Shown here: positions 1 to 15,200 of the stretch, piece by piece
Layout of the letters: each line of letters opens with the position of its first letter
Position numbering within the stretch: the stretch's first letter is position 1
Origin: Lagopus muta
Lineage: Eukaryota > Chordata > Aves > Galliformes > Phasianidae
Direction of reading: 5' to 3'
Assembly (NCBI RefSeq): GCF_023343835.1
Contig: NC_064433.1
Location: forward strand, 136,179,957 to 136,243,956
Length of the DNA: 64,000 bases
Notes under the pieces: generated by a model
What the model saw: only the letters and a program-made list of their open reading frames with translations
Database searches by the model: none
Told to the model about the DNA's origin: nothing
Position numbers and translations under genes: made by a program

Positions 1-1959
1 CCCACTCACTGACTTAACCAGATGCAGAACTACTTCTAGGACTGCAAAATGCCTTCTTGTCACGCCAGTGGGATGATCTTGTGCCTTCATGCTCCGCTGT
101 GATGACTCTCTAGTCCATACTCTCCCTGGAAAGCACTGCAGTGAACTGAATCACTTTCAGTCCACAATGACAAATCAAGAGCATGACATAAAAGAAAGAG
201 ATGCCATGCAGCTATTGATGCACCAATGAAGAGGAGACAAATACAACCACTAGATAGAGGCTCTGTTTCTTCAGATACAAGGACATGATAATATTCAAAT
301 ATGATACAAATGCTTCATTTAGTTAGGAACCAGTGCTATTTCTAGAATAGTTAAGTAAGATTTTTGAAAGAAACAAGGCCAGGAGGGTGAAAACTGACTA
401 AAAGAGTGCCTAAAAAAATGAAAAGAGTTGACGTTCATCTCTGTTTGAGATTCACTGGCCTCCGACACAAGAACTCACCACCAAGAAGGTGAAAGCACGT
501 GTAACCTCGGCAATGTGTGGTTGTGGCTACATAATGGCATCACTGTGATAAGAGCTGATTGGCTGCAGTGTCAGCAAACTGGAAGCATATGGCAAGGAGA
601 ATGCAGGGCTCACCATACCACCCTGACTCTCAGGCTGGTGGCAGGCAGAACTGTTAACATGGCTTTCCCTTTGCTCTCAGTGTAGATCGTGTGCTATCCT
701 ATATATAAGACTGACTACCAGTTAAGTTATGTTTGTGTTAAGAATGGTATGTAATTCTGAAAACCCTACTTAGTGGGCAGGGAAGATTAAGAAGCTACCA
801 CACAAAATCTGGTAGAAATACAAGTAAACCCAAACAAGTCACTAAAAATGCCAAAGTGATGCTGAATAGGAGCTTATCTTATCCTGTTAAGAGTCTGAGG
901 TAACCTATGGCATTATGAGCCAACAGTGATCGAAGGAGAACAATCTATCCCCTCAGGAAGCATGAGATTCAAGGTTTTTTTTGTTTTTTTTTTCTTCAAA
1001 AAACACCAAGTTCTTGAAGTTTCCCTTACTGTACAAACACAATCCAAACATCTTCTAATGACCACATCACAGCAGGACAAAAATGTCTGATTCCTGGGAA
1101 ATTAGGAGTTAGAGCCAATATTTGAATAAATGGAAATGGTTTTCTGGGACATAACAACTGGACTTTTGTCAGCAGAAACTCTAAATAGGAATCTGCTCCC
1201 TTCTTCTTCTAAGTATCTCCCATGAAAAGTGGGTTTACACTTCTGTCCTAATCAGAGACAAAGTTATACCAGGAGTCATCCAGTAGAATGGCCATCCAAG
1301 CAAAACCAGGTCATGTCAGAATCTTACGGTGTTTGTTTAGCATCAAACATGGTTACAAAGAAGAGGGACTGGGTTTGGAAGACATACTGGAAATACTAGT
1401 CATTCAGAGGTAAAGGACCCAACCTTTGATGGCAGGCAGATGATGAAGTTTGGATCATTTGCCACTCAGTAGGTACATCTCCAACAAAAGCCTGCCACAT
1501 CCTCTGCTGCCTGTACTCCAACAGAATATTCCTTTTGTGCTGCCACAATTTACTTTCACACTAAGACTTCCAAGGGGACTCCTGGTTCTCATTACCATTT
1601 GGTGCTTTCCAAATTCTGGCCATGCTCACAAGTCCTATGTACAAAAGGAACCAGAAGCTGGTGGTGATTGAAGCATCTTCCATTTGCAAACAGGCATGCA
1701 TTTTATCACATCTATCATTACATCATTTTACAGCACCTCAGTGTTTGGACCTCTCAGTGATGAATAAATAGTTGGTACCATCTCTAGACACTGGCATGAT
1801 GGGCTTTTCTGTTGATTTTTTGCCAAAAGATATTTCTCCAACAAAGAGAATTATCAAGAAATAACATGCTGCTAGATACAAGCCAAAACAAAATGTTTTC
1901 CTGCTAGAAAGAACATAAGTCATCAAAAATGAAAGATGACAGAAAATCACTATACTTAC
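1..1959 (-). other. TMEM255B intron 4 (partial)
   Basis: AT-rich unique sequence downstream of exon 4. I saw no further TMEM255B exon on the minus strand; the next expected exons encode the short segment after ARHI and then a CC-DLY cysteine cluster. A T-rich run lies near 975-994. Nothing else is recognisable. Confidence 0.7.
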
Positions 1960-4900
1960 TATATGCCGTGCTGCAAACACTCCATCAACTATTGCACAAC
2001 AGAATGCTGCTACCACGCCAAAGCTGATAAACACGATGGAGGCTACTAACTGAGAAGAGAAAAACAGAATGAGAAATGTTTTCAATATAATTAAATAGAA
2101 CATTTTACTATTTTTTCTAGTATTTTAGATGACTTTTTTGCCTGCTGTAAATTCATATTTATGTGGTTGACTGCCAATCATAGAGTAAAAAGAAAAAAAG
2201 CAGAAACTCTTAATGCTGAGTTGACAAACAAGTTTAGAATTAAGAAAACTAGCTCAGTTGTTAAGAGTTATTAGATTCAGCACAGATTTCTTTTAAATTA
2301 ACTCATTTAATAAAACAGTAGCAGTATCTGTAAGGAGCACAGCAAAAAGCAGTGTTCCTGTTTACATGAGTCTCTAGAGTGTCAGCAATTCACATGCACT
2401 GATAAAGGCATTATAAGAAGTTCATACCTAGTATGTGAACATAGTGTACAATGCCACAACAAAACCACAGCTGGCTTTGTTATGCAACTCGGGCTCCTAG
2501 AACTAGCACCTCCAGAAGGGCTGTGCCTCTCAGCCTGCCCCTCATTTTCAGTGTTGGCACAGCCCAGCAAAGCTTAGCCCTGTGCCACAACTACAGCACA
2601 AACACTGCACTGTCCTCATTACCCAGCCAACTTTGTTTGAATTGTTATTAATCCTTTACCAACAGGACTTTAAATGACTTAACACTTGACCACTCCCTTA
2701 CCAACAGCCAATAGATGTGTGACCTGTTAGTGCCTCAACAGGTGTTTTCCCATTAAAAGCTTCAGGCTCTCAAGTCCACAATTCATTGCAGGTCAACGCA
2801 AAGGGCTTGAAAGTACTTCAGCAGCTATGGATGTCCTTAGCATGGCTCTAGCCTGAATGTTAAGAGCATGTACAGAACGCTTATCTGAATTACCTAAGTC
2901 CTGTTTTTGCATGCCTAGACCCTGTAACATATCACAGGACCTTGCAAAAAAAAAAAATAAAAATAGGACTCTTTTGCATATGTTATGCCAAAAAAAATGG
3001 TATAAATTCAACAGTGTCAATAGGGGACATGCCACTGGTGATTTTCTCAGGAAGATGCATATTGGGCAAATAAGAAATTACAACCATAAAAGTCCATAAT
3101 ATTAAGTATACAGATCAAAGCAATATTAACATTTGGATGTAGGAGTTTTCAGTAAATCAGCAAAAAAGTACAGCTTACTTAAAAGCAGAAGGCTAAAAAA
3201 ATCACAGCTTCTGAATGCTTTCTGATAAACCATTTTATTCTTTTGTTCGCTCAAGATCATGGTTTGTAATCACAGGTGGTATGAAGTGATCGCAGGTACT
3301 GTGATCTGAATCCTTGGCATGGGGAAGAAAAGGGCACACAGAAATGCCTGAGGCTGATTGCGCTGGCTGATGTCGAGAACCTGCTGCACGTTGTCTGCAG
3401 CCAGCTCCATCCTGCAGTAGCAAGGCTGAAACCCTGAGAAACCACTGCATCACCTCTCAACCTCTGCTATCCCTTGGCTCTTGAGCATGACAGAACATGC
3501 CTTATATTCGGCCATCTAAAGGTCTTGCTGCGAAACTTGTAAGATCAGTGAGGGTGCGGCTCTCTCTGGCTTCTGGCAGAGAGCTGTTACCACTGCAGAT
3601 TCATGGGTCTGAGGCAGGAACGTACTACACAGCCTGACTGAAAAAGCAGCAGTGTTTAAAGTCCAAATTAAGTCATTATTGTCTGATATTCCTATCTTGT
3701 TTTTCAGGTCATAGCAGTCAGTCAAATAATTCCACACTGCCTGAGTTCATGATAAATGTACTGGAAATTGACCTCCAGGTGGCTTTTCATTTCACACATA
3801 AGTAACTTATTTGATGATTTACTATCCCCAAACCAACATTTTCTATTCAATGAGAAAGCCTAAATCACCTAATAAGAGTAAGCTGACCTTTCAGTTTCAC
3901 CATGCAGCTATAAGAGAACACATACAAAAGTGCATGGTAAAATGTATCTACAGTAGTTAGGATTGACTTTGTGTTCCTCCATCACGGTGAGCATTTCTCT
4001 ATTCAAGGAGCTGCATGAAAGTCGGAGGTTGTCAGCCAGGTTCTTATTCATGCCTGCCAGCAACCACTTCAGTGAGTGGTCTCTGGAATTAAGAAGCTCA
4101 CTTATTGACGGAAGCAATATTTATTACACAGCAGTAGTGGCAGAATGTGCTTCCAACTCAGCTGAGGTACTTCTGACTTCAATTGACTTCCATGTGTTTC
4201 AGATAGATAAAAGAAGTACACAAAATCACAGAATGGCTGGGGTTGGAAGGGACCTCAAGGACCATGAATCTCCAACCCCCCTGCCACAGGCAGGGCCACC
4301 AACCTCCACATTTAATACTAGACCAGGCTGCCCAGGGCCCAATCTGGCCTTGAACACCTCCAGGGATGGGGCATCCACAACCTCTCTGGGCAGCCTGTTC
4401 CAGCACCTCACCACTCTCTCTGTAAAGAACTTCCCCCTGACATCCAACCTAAATCTTCCCTCCCTCAACTTAAAACCATTTCCTCTTGTCCTGCTATTAT
4501 CTACCCTTTCAAACAGTTGAACAGATTTATATTCCTCAAGCCTTCTGTTGCTTACTGAGAATGCAATAAACACATAAACAAACTATAAATTGAATTTATT
4601 TTCAAAAATGCAGCCGAGACAGCCAAATGGAGAGCTGCTGTAAATTCAAATGCTAAGTTTCCTGAGTGGCGGGTGATTGCTGGAGCTGTGAGTTTACTAA
4701 GGCTATGTCAAGAAAGAAAAGCAGCACACTTCAATTATATACAGAGAATTTTGTTGATAGATAGGGCAGCACTTAAAAAAAAAAAACACTGATCCATCTC
4801 ATCATTACATCTCCATTTTTAACAGCAATATGCCTTATCTGGAAAACTATTCATTATTCATAACTATCTATTTTAGCAGTTATTCAAGGAACAGTTTAGA

Positions 4901-7900
4901 ACTTGCTGCTATATTGCTGTGCAGACTTCTCTACACCTGTTGTTACTGGAACATGTTTGCTCTTGGTCCATGTACACAATTTGATAATATGATTACTTAC
5001 AAGGGAAACATGAAATCAGTTATTAAACAGTGAAAATTGAGCTATGCAGGTCTAACAATCCAAACCAAAGGCCAGATGTATTTCAGTAAAAGGGAGAACA
5101 AAATAACACTTAGAATGAGGGACTTTTGCACGTGCTATTAAACAAAGAGCAGCTACCTTCAGTCGTGTCACAGAAATATGAAAATACTCAAAAATGCCAA
5201 ACTAGTGAAAGGTTGGACTGCTAAATCCTCACATGCCACCTTCTTTGAGAAGAGGTGTGTGTATTTTATTGCAAAAAATGTACCAGCATTGGATAACCTC
5301 TTGTCCTTCAGTGGACACATAGCACATTCGTTCTCTGTCCTGTGCAAGTAAGTTTGCTGAAGAAACTGTGCCAGGGACAGCCCCTGGACATGGAACTGAT
5401 GTAGCCACACTAGCTGCAGCCATGCACCCACTTAAATCAGATACTTCAAGTACCCAGGCACTCTGTGTGCTGAATCAGACCTGGCTGGGAGGCTGTCACC
5501 TATGTGATACCATGAGACATGCAGCAGATACAGAAAATGATGTCAACCCTCAGAATAATCTAGAAGCTAGAACTTCACCAGCTGTTTTCAATATTCCTGT
5601 GAAACATTTCTATGAGTTTCACTGGGTCCCAGGTCATAGTTCTGTCAGATACCTGGTTTCTTCATGACTCTGTTAGTCCTTACCTGCCTTCAGACAAAAG
5701 GTGTGACTGTTCAAATAACATAAATCACTTCTACCACCAGATGCCTTTTGAGGTGCCTCATCCTCTCAATTTAGACTGAGTAGATCTGAAACTTTAGAAA
5801 ATATTTGGATTTTTGTTTTCTAAATCACTTTGGTAGCAAATATATTATATCTAACAGACTTCCTTTGCTCATCCTAAATAGTTTTTCCATTGCACACCCT
5901 TCAATCTCTCCAAGCATTCTGCTCTACAGCAAGTCTCTCTGTGACTTTCTTCCAGACAATTACCCTCATCAACGTAAATTGAGAAGCACTGTAATTACCC
6001 AAAGCGTTTTTCTCCAAGAAATGAGACCTTTCAAAAGGCTTTGCCACATGCAGGTTCAAACAAACATATCTGGAAAAGACAGACACATGCCAGTCGTAGG
6101 CTGGCAGTACATTCTCAAAAATAAAGTTTACTTCGTGGAGCTTTTCACTGGTTTGATTTCCCTATGTCTCCAACCTCAGAACTTAGTAGAGGCTTAAAGA
6201 AAATTGCTGTACTTTTTTTCTGTCCACTGAAGATGAAGCTCTAGGAACAAATGTTTACAAAAACTATGTCACGGGTGCAAAACAGACAGCGACTTTTCAC
6301 ATGCGGCACAATCTCAGCCAGGAATTGCATGATGGCAGCTTAATAGGGCTGTAGATTAATATTAAATGCAAAGCTAATATGAGAAAACTCATTGCATTGC
6401 ACTTGAGATGCTACTATCGATTAAATGCTGCCTGTGTTGTGAGAGGCCATAAAAGTACTTCCAATTGTGAATTTATTTGGAAAATTGTTTTATTTGTAGC
6501 TCACCTCCTCCCACAGTTGCCACTTTATTCCCCTGCTCTTAGAAAAGAAGCTTTTCTTCTGTGATCAAAATTAAGCTCAGGCAAGGCTCCTACATGGGTT
6601 TTCACAATTGGTCCAATTAGGTTTCTCTCTACAGGAGGTGATGTGCTTCACAGATTACAGCCTGCCAACCTATTCTTTCCAAAGGTTGATGCTTCAGTAA
6701 TAGCACTGCTGTAATTCAGGCTCACCTGGGGGACTGTCACACCACAGGAGAATAGGATTATCATGTTCATTATTCATTAATGCCACTTCCAGTCATAGTA
6801 CTAGTTACAATGACACAAATTCCTAATGACGACAGACTTTTCTGACAGCCTAAATAACAGCTGAAAAACTATTTCCCAGATTGACTTGAAGATGAAGGAG
6901 GTAAGAAAAAAAACACAGTAAATGTCTGTGTCTTAAGAGCACCAGTGCCATTACAGTTCTGGAAGACAAGAGCTGGAGCTCGGATCTCATCCACAAATGT
7001 AATTTACTCCCAAAGGTAAGACACCTAATAATGTAGCAAATGCCTAGAGTAGATACTTGTATTACCAGCAAGGTAAGACAGACATCATTGAAAACCTTCT
7101 GACAGACACTGTGCACATGATGCAGTTGAGTCTTGTGACTTTAGATTAAGTGGACAAGCTAGAAGTCTATAGCCTTTCCCCATCATTGCTACTGAATTCA
7201 TTAAATCCAGTAATATGTTTGTTGATTATCACAGATCTTTGACTGAGATTTCCTTCTCTCACTGCTAATTCTATATCAGACTACAGAGCTGAGCTTATGC
7301 AGTTGCTCATCTGAAATGGTGTCTTGCTCTTCCATCCCTAATTTGAGCCCCTACTTTTCAGCCCTCTTTCCTGTTGCCTATCTCAAATCATAGAATCATA
7401 GAATCATAGAATCATAGAATGGCCTGGGTTGAAAAGGACCACAGTGATCATCTAATTTCAACCACCCTGCCATGGGCAGGGTCACCAGGCTGCCCAGAGC
7501 CACATCCAGTCTGACCTTGAATGCCTCCAGGGATGGGGCATTTGCAACCTCCTTGAGCAACCTGTTCCAGTGTGTCACCAAATGCACCAAAGGGGTGTAT
7601 TGTTGCATACAAGCTTCTGTGCTTGCCTGAAGACACAGCAAGCCACTCTCTAGGTGGAAAGCCGTTCCCCAAAGTGAGTTAAATCAGGTAACTATAAGAG
7701 GGGGAAATCATTAGACCCAGTGCAAATGAGAGGGTGGAACTAACTGGCCAAGGCAGATGGGAAGAAAGCAGAAGAACTGACAGAAGCCATTAGGTTGTCT
7801 CACCTCTTTTATGTAATTTGCATTCCTGGAAATTACTGAAATATAAGGTAGGTTTTAGCTATAATGAATCAATGATAAGGGCTGGATTTATTTTGCTGCT

Positions 7901-10900
7901 TGTGATCAAGAAGATTCTCAGGTTTTCCTGCCTGAGAAGAAATTCACTGTTTTCCAGTATTGTTTCAGGGATAATTAGGAAAAATAGCAACATGAAAAGG
8001 CCAGTTGGTGGAACACAAGGAAGGGAAAGGTCCCATGAGAAATTTAAGCAAATTCACATGCACAAAAAGGCAGAATTAATTAGATAAATAAATGTTGATA
8101 CAGAACACAGAAACCGCATTAGAGATATCAATTATGCCAAGGAGAAAAAAAAGCAACAAGATCAAATCCCACTTTCAAAATAAAGCCAGCACTTCCATTC
8201 AGAAAATATCTCTTCTTTTCTTGCTCCATGTCCTGAAGGGCAGAATAGTAAAAGGGAGAATTCTTGACATCTACTTCTACTCCTTCAATACAGTTAATTT
8301 GTGCCCTATGCAGGCACAGTTAATGCATATTGCTTTTTCTTAATCTCCCCCAGTTGTATTGTTGCTCAGCTTGTGCAGATAATTCATTAATTACTCAAGT
8401 CCCAGTGGCAAAGGACTACAGGAGTGTCCACAGTGTAGCACAGCTGAGTAACACAGAAGGAAGGAAGCACAGACATCTAAGACTGCTTACTGCAGCTCCT
8501 CCTATCACACAGAGAGATCCTGAGCACAGGGTAAGTTTATTTACTGGTCAGGTGAACAAACTCCTTGAGTTACTGGGAACTTATGACATTTGCTGTAACA
8601 GTTATGGGGATGGGAGAAATTAGCATCTGATCATATTGACAGCACGCTCAGTATTGTGTAATGGATGTGCTGTGTCCCACAGCAGGAGATGGCTTATACA
8701 GTCCAGCTCCATGGAGCAATGTACTTCATGACCATGTGTTCTGGCTGCCACACCAGCCCTCATCCCTCTGAGATCTGGGACACTCTGTACTGGGCACAGC
8801 AGAACAACCCAACACCACATAGTACCAGCACCTGGGCCCTTAGAGACAAGAGAAAGAGAGATGTGCCATACTGCATGATGTGGAAATTGAGATGGCAACC
8901 AGCAGGGAACATGTTGCTCTCGGTACATGAGGCATGAGGGAAGCGTCCACACAGTGTTCTTTCCAAGTGTGTGCACACATCCTCTCTAGGTCCATGCATA
9001 TTTATGGACAGTTACCTGAGTCACTAGGCAGTACTGCTGTTTTACGTCTGTCTCTACTACTGACACTGGATTCTCTGCTGCAATACTCATGAATACCTCT
9101 GTATGTGCTCAGTGACTTCTTCCTAGCAAATCTCCCTGCATACTGTGACTTACTAGGTGTTTAGCTGGCTTTGGTTCAGTTTCCTTCAGCTACATGCTTT
9201 CTAAATGAGTTTTTTATTATTATGCAACTGCTTTTTCCATCACTTTTGACTTAATAGTTGTCACCGTCTAACATACTGGCACCTCTGTTTGAGAAGCATC
9301 CATTTATTATTACTTCTGCATCCCTCAGCATGTTCCTTGCTGTCTCCCTGTCTCCACTAATCTTAAATTATTGTTTTTATTTCAAAATTGTGGAGCCCTC
9401 TTTTATGGCATCTTCACCACTGTTTTGTCAAACAGGGATAAAATTTAATCACCACAAGTGTATCAGCCATTCCCAAGCAGCTCTCTCTGCTTGTCATTTC
9501 TTTTTAAGGTGTGAAAACCCATAGACCAAACCAACGCCTTAATACCACTGTTAAGCTTTCTCACAAGGCTTTCCCAGCCATCTATGCACACAAATCTCTC
9601 CCATTCTCCTATATTCCCCTGCAGCCAGCAGTTGCTATGCTACCCTCACTGTTTCTGAGATTGAGCTCTTTATCTCTTTTGCAACTCCAGTCATCTAGAA
9701 AAGAGTAATGGAAACATTTTGCCTTAAAACTGTATTGTCCAAATAAAAACTCAGTTCCCTGTATGGCTAACTCAGTTCCCTAGTCTAGGTCTCTCACATG
9801 GTTTCACCCTCCAGAAGTGCTTCTTGAACAAATCCATTATTTATACCAATCCACTTTCCCCTAATCTTACTGTAACATATCCTGTCTGTTAACTTTTAAT
9901 TTGAAGATACAGTTTCTGCAAAAGATGCTATACAAAGTAAAGCTGATTTTTCCCATATGAAAGAATGGTGTGAATTCAATCAGCCATTATGAAACATGAA
10001 ACAAAGTTATTCATGTATTTTTCGTTCTCTCAGAACCTAATGTCAGCTACAAACCAGATCTAAAACAGCCAGAAAACTATTTCAAATTGTTTTGTGGGCA
10101 AATGTTTGCTAGAATGACCAAGTGAATGAAATCAACCTCCATCAAGCAATTTACACGCACTTAGACTTTAAAACTGGAGTCACTGTTACACTGCAGTCAG
10201 AGAATGTCTTTGATGTATGTGTAAATAAAGAGCACATAATAAATTCAAGATAATTCATTCATAATGAATAAATGCTTGTCTTGGCTCAGTTAAAATTATC
10301 ATCACTGCTGATGCAATATCTCTCAGATCTGCTGAAGTCTCAGGACAGGCCCAGCTACTGGACTCCAGAAGATCTTAATTCAGTGTCAGATGAAAGGCAG
10401 AACTGCACTTGCTTCACATTTTCCGAGACAAAAAGCAGAAGGCAATCTAAAATAGTATTTTTAATCTCAGTGGGGTTGTTTTATTATTGGTGCTCTTTTA
10501 TTCCCCCCATAGCATACGAAGATCACTGTTCACACAGGGTGTGAAGTCTCAATACATATTTCTGGAAGAGGAATGTTGCAGTGCACATGCAAGGTGAAGC
10601 ACTAGTTCTTACACAGACTACTGGGTGAAACCTAGAATGTTGTTTGTATGTGGTGGAGCTGCTAAGAAAATTCCCCTAAGGGATGGATTTCATCATTCCT
10701 AACTCCAGCTACTTATAACCACTTATTTCAGCTACTCATCTCTGTTCCTCTGCAGCCAACAGAGGGCCAGGCACATCCAGAAACTATTACAGGATGGGAT
10801 TAATCACCTTCTGAAGGAATGTCTTTTTTTTCCATTGGCTAGAGAGGAAGCCTAGATGAGGAAGTATACATGCTGCCAAAACCAATATCTTGTCAATACT

Positions 10901-12175
10901 TCTTCCATTCCCTTGATAGTGGCTGCTCTGCCTTATATTTTCCCTTCTCCACATCACTACTTTCCCTCAGTCATTTGCCTGGGATAGTGGAGTAAGATGG
11001 GTAATGTGGAAAGAGAGGAGGATGCCTTGGATTTGATGATGACAGAATAATATGATACAGAAAACAGCAACATAAACACATGTGGAACCAGCTTAAGCAA
11101 GCTTTAATCCAGTAGGAACTTCAGGCTTGTAAGAATTTGAGCATCAGCAAAATTTAAGAATGGCTTAAAACGGTTAGAAATTTAGGAATATCAAATACAT
11201 AGACAAGAAGCAAAAATCAAATATAGCATTAAAGTAGACAGGAATAAAAGTGAAACAAATGTAGATTCACCAATCAGCAGCGCTGACATTATAGGAATCC
11301 ATCAGATATTTCCTTAGATGGATGCTCCTGATTATTGATACTGATTAAAGAGGAACAAGTTCATTTCATCACTTAAACAGAGACAGCTGTTCAGAGCAGT
11401 ATGAAAACAATAAAACAGAAATAAATAGCATGCTGTATATCATAAGACCTTGTTCTCCCTGGTGAAATGTGATGAACTGACATGGATCAAGACTATTATG
11501 GCTGGCACTGTTTAGCAGTACGTACTTAACACCAAAATCTGTTTTTATAAATCTGCTTTCACGTTATAGTGACTGCACTGTTTTCTAAGACATGCATGCT
11601 GCTTATCAGAAATGCATTACAATCAAATTATAAATTTTCATGTACTGAAGTTCTGCCCGTTGTGCCTGGAAGATTGTATCTGGACAGCTGGGGTACTCAT
11701 CTATTTAATTTTTCAAATCAGAAACTGTTTGTCTTTTTTTCTGGACATATCTCATCTCACCTTATCATCCATGCACACATGAACATTTTTTTATCCGAGA
11801 TTCCTTACCAAAACTCTTTTTATCCCCCATCGCTTGCTTGCTTGGGAAAGTAATGAATTTCCTTATTGTTCCACAAACACATTTAATGGGTCATAAAGTT
11901 TACTTCTGTTCTCAGCTGTGTGACTGTAATGCTTTTATTACATAAACAGCATGAGAAAACAAACTGGCACAGGAAAAAAAAAACCATTATCCTGTTATGC
12001 CCTTAATTCTACATACTGTTTCTAAGCACAGATCTTACAGGACTACATCCCTAAAAATTTCCATTTAGCAAGATGGAGAATTTAAACTGAATTGGCAACT
12101 TAAGTCTCAGACTCAAAAAAAACAGTGCAAACCCTAAAAAATTACAGTGTTGAGAATAAACTGTGCTGGTGCGTG

Positions 12176-12207
<32 letters not shown>

Positions 12208-15200
12208 CACACATACTCTTACAAATACACATACATGTATACGTACATACCTGTATCTGTACAATAAAAGCTTCCAGAAGCAAACTGAAGCCATAATGGC
12301 TGCCAAGAGAGCTCTCCAAATGGAAATCAAAGTATCTCCTTCCTCCATGTTCCTCCTTTGTAATAAATATGGCAATTCCTTCTGCCAAAGACAGCAGTAA
12401 ATGTGGTAGTTTCTTTCTGATCTAGAGCCTGATCTACCACCATATTGTGTCACTTGGTATCAAAGCTGGGTAAGACCTGGGACAGGTACAACAAACAGAC
12501 TGGCCTAGAGTCAGATGAGAGGGAAATAACTACCATCTACTAGCTGCAGCTAGATGCAATTGGTGGAATATCCGTTGGTATGCGGTAACTGGCCTGGAGT
12601 GGCAGTGTAGCATCCTGGTCTTTTTCCCCAAGTCTGTGGCTCCTGTTATCAGAAATATGTGGTTAGCAGACAAGATGAACTGCCAACAGCCACTGTGTAT
12701 TTAGGCATTTCAGATCAATTACCCAGCATCTAAAAAGGGTTCTGCTGCTGTCTTGTCACATTCTTATAGCTGCATTGGAGAAAAAGAGATTGTGTGGGTG
12801 GAATAGAAGATGAATTGAAAGCAGCTGAGACCACAGAGCAGTGGTCAGTGGATGGGCATCCAGGTGGGACCTGTGTTCCTCAGGGTGCCCTGTTGGTGTC
12901 AGGGCTGTTGAATATCTTCTTTAAGCCCTGAGTAAAGGCCCAGGATGCACCCTGAGCAAGTTCACTGAGGACACCACGGCAGGGAGCAGCAGTCAACCAC
13001 AACTCTGCAAATATTCAGTCCAGCAAAACCTGAAATAACTTTGAAGTTGCCCCTGCTTTAAGCAACCAGTTGAACCAGAGGCATCTTTGAACTTAAATTC
13101 TCTTATTCTGCCAAAACACTGCAAATGGGGTAAAAATACAGAAAATACTGCCCCATACTCAACATTCAGAATGAGCAAACGCTTCAAATAATACTGACTC
13201 ATTCAAACCTTAGAGAAGACAAGAGGTGTTATAAAATATGACTTTGATGTTTATGCTGTAGTTGTATATTTGTATTTACTATATATTGGAAATAATCATT
13301 TTTAATGCACAAGGTCAAAGAATGGCATAAAAAATTCTAGCATATTTTAACTCAGTCCTTCATTCTTGAAATACTTAGTAATAATGAAAATATCTCATAA
13401 CATACTAACTAAAGTAGAATATAAGTAACTTTCCTACTTCCCACATTTTTATTGCCTATATAGTTTCCTTTTTTAAATTTCACTCGCCTTTACTTTAGAA
13501 GGTGCTTTCATACCCACAGACATACACCTGTCCTCCTCCTTTTCAGCTGAAATAACTGAGTCTTCACAACATCTCCAGTTATTTGCCCTACTTCTACATA
13601 TGAATTTTCCTTCATGACAAGGAATACTGGAGATTTCCTAGAACTACCATGGATGGACGACATGCAAAATCCTTCTCCAAAAGTACTAAAAAGGGGCTAC
13701 AAAGCAGCTTCCTGTCAAATAAGGGAGCTAACATTGAAGACTGCACCATGTTTATAGATAAAAGGAGACTGGACAGTCTACATACATACATACTTCCCTG
13801 CTTTAAAAGTGCGCAGTTACTGTACAATACCTTCTGTGATCTCAGGATTACCGAAGACAAATATAACTATCACTTAACATGGGATTATTTTTACGACTCT
13901 TTAGCTTCCTAAAACTCAATAGTCTAGTCTAAATCACCTTTGAAGGTTCCTTCCAAGGTGTAAGGAGAGAAGGAGATGCCTTTAAAGGACATCTCATGAC
14001 AGCAGTCCAGGAGCTAAACATAAGAGAACAGGAAGATGTTGGTGCTCTATGAAAGAAGTTCTCAAGGAATAAGCTGCTTGAATTTATCAGCTAATAAGAT
14101 ACTGTTATATTATGAAAGAAATGCAGATATTTAAAAAAGAGCTATCACAGAATCACAGAATGGTTGGAAGGGACCTCAAGGATCATGAATCTCCAACCCC
14201 CCTGCCACTGCAGGGCCTCCAACCCCCCCATTTAATACTAGACCAGGCTGCCCAGGGCCCCATCCAATCTGGCCTCAAATACTTCCAAGGACAGGGCATC
14301 CACAACCTCTCTGGGCAGCCTGTTCCAGCACCTCACCACTCTCTCTGTAAAGAATTTCCCCCTGACATCCAACCTAAATCTTCCCTCCCTCAACTTAAAA
14401 CCATTTTCCCTTGTCCTGCTGTTATCTACCCTTTCGAAGAGTTAATATGCTCATACAAGCTATGCTTGACCTCATACAAGAGTCACTGTCAACCTGAAGT
14501 GCTTACCTGTATACAAATCTCCATGTCTGGTTACAAAATGTGCAGTTAAATCAAACCATAACATCTAGCACACATTTATGACTGAAAGTATGGTAACAGG
14601 ACTTTACAGTTGTCATCATTTTAAAGGTGCTGAACAAGATAAGGATGATTGCTAATTTATTCCGTTGTTATTATTTTTACATCAAAATTAAGTGTTTTTC
14701 CCTGAACAGTCTGAAATATAAGCACACACACACACAAAAAATAATCACTATAATCACTGAAAAAAGAGAAATGCTGTAGACCTTCTTGGCAGCATGAGTT
14801 CCAGTAAGACTTACTACTTCAGTAACGAAAATGATCTGCATTTCCTCTGGCAATACGGCAAGGACTTATTCCATGTATTTGCGTAGTCTACAGAATTTTA
14901 ATGGTATTTCTCTTCATGTAATCTTGATGCTTCAATTAGCTTAACATGTGGTATGGAATCTGTCAGCAATTAGCATCTCACGAAAATCTACACTAAAGCC
15001 AGTTTCTTTCAGGATGCTCGATTGGCAAGAAAAACAAGAAGCACGGTGTGTCTGAACAGAGCAGAGTAGGTATCCTCACTGATCGTTTTTTACATACATT
15101 TTACTAATTTGTGCCTACCAACACTAATCCTTCCCTACCTCTGTAACTAATTTTAGCATCTTGCTTTCTAATCAGAAATACATTGTACTGTATTGTGAGG

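Noticed and set aside
1000-1110. Cysteine-rich minus-strand stretch (CCDVV) that might be the next TMEM255B exon
   Set aside because: Beyond the two cysteines it does not match the family segment, and it runs into a poly-Lys stretch from an A-rich run. No good splice sites frame it.
4226-4573. 115-codon minus-strand frame with [21 protein letters not shown]
   Set aside because: It is a decayed CR1 polymerase remnant, not a gene; the same explanation covers the frames at 14112-14549, 21374-21592, 23533-23979 and 26121-26390.
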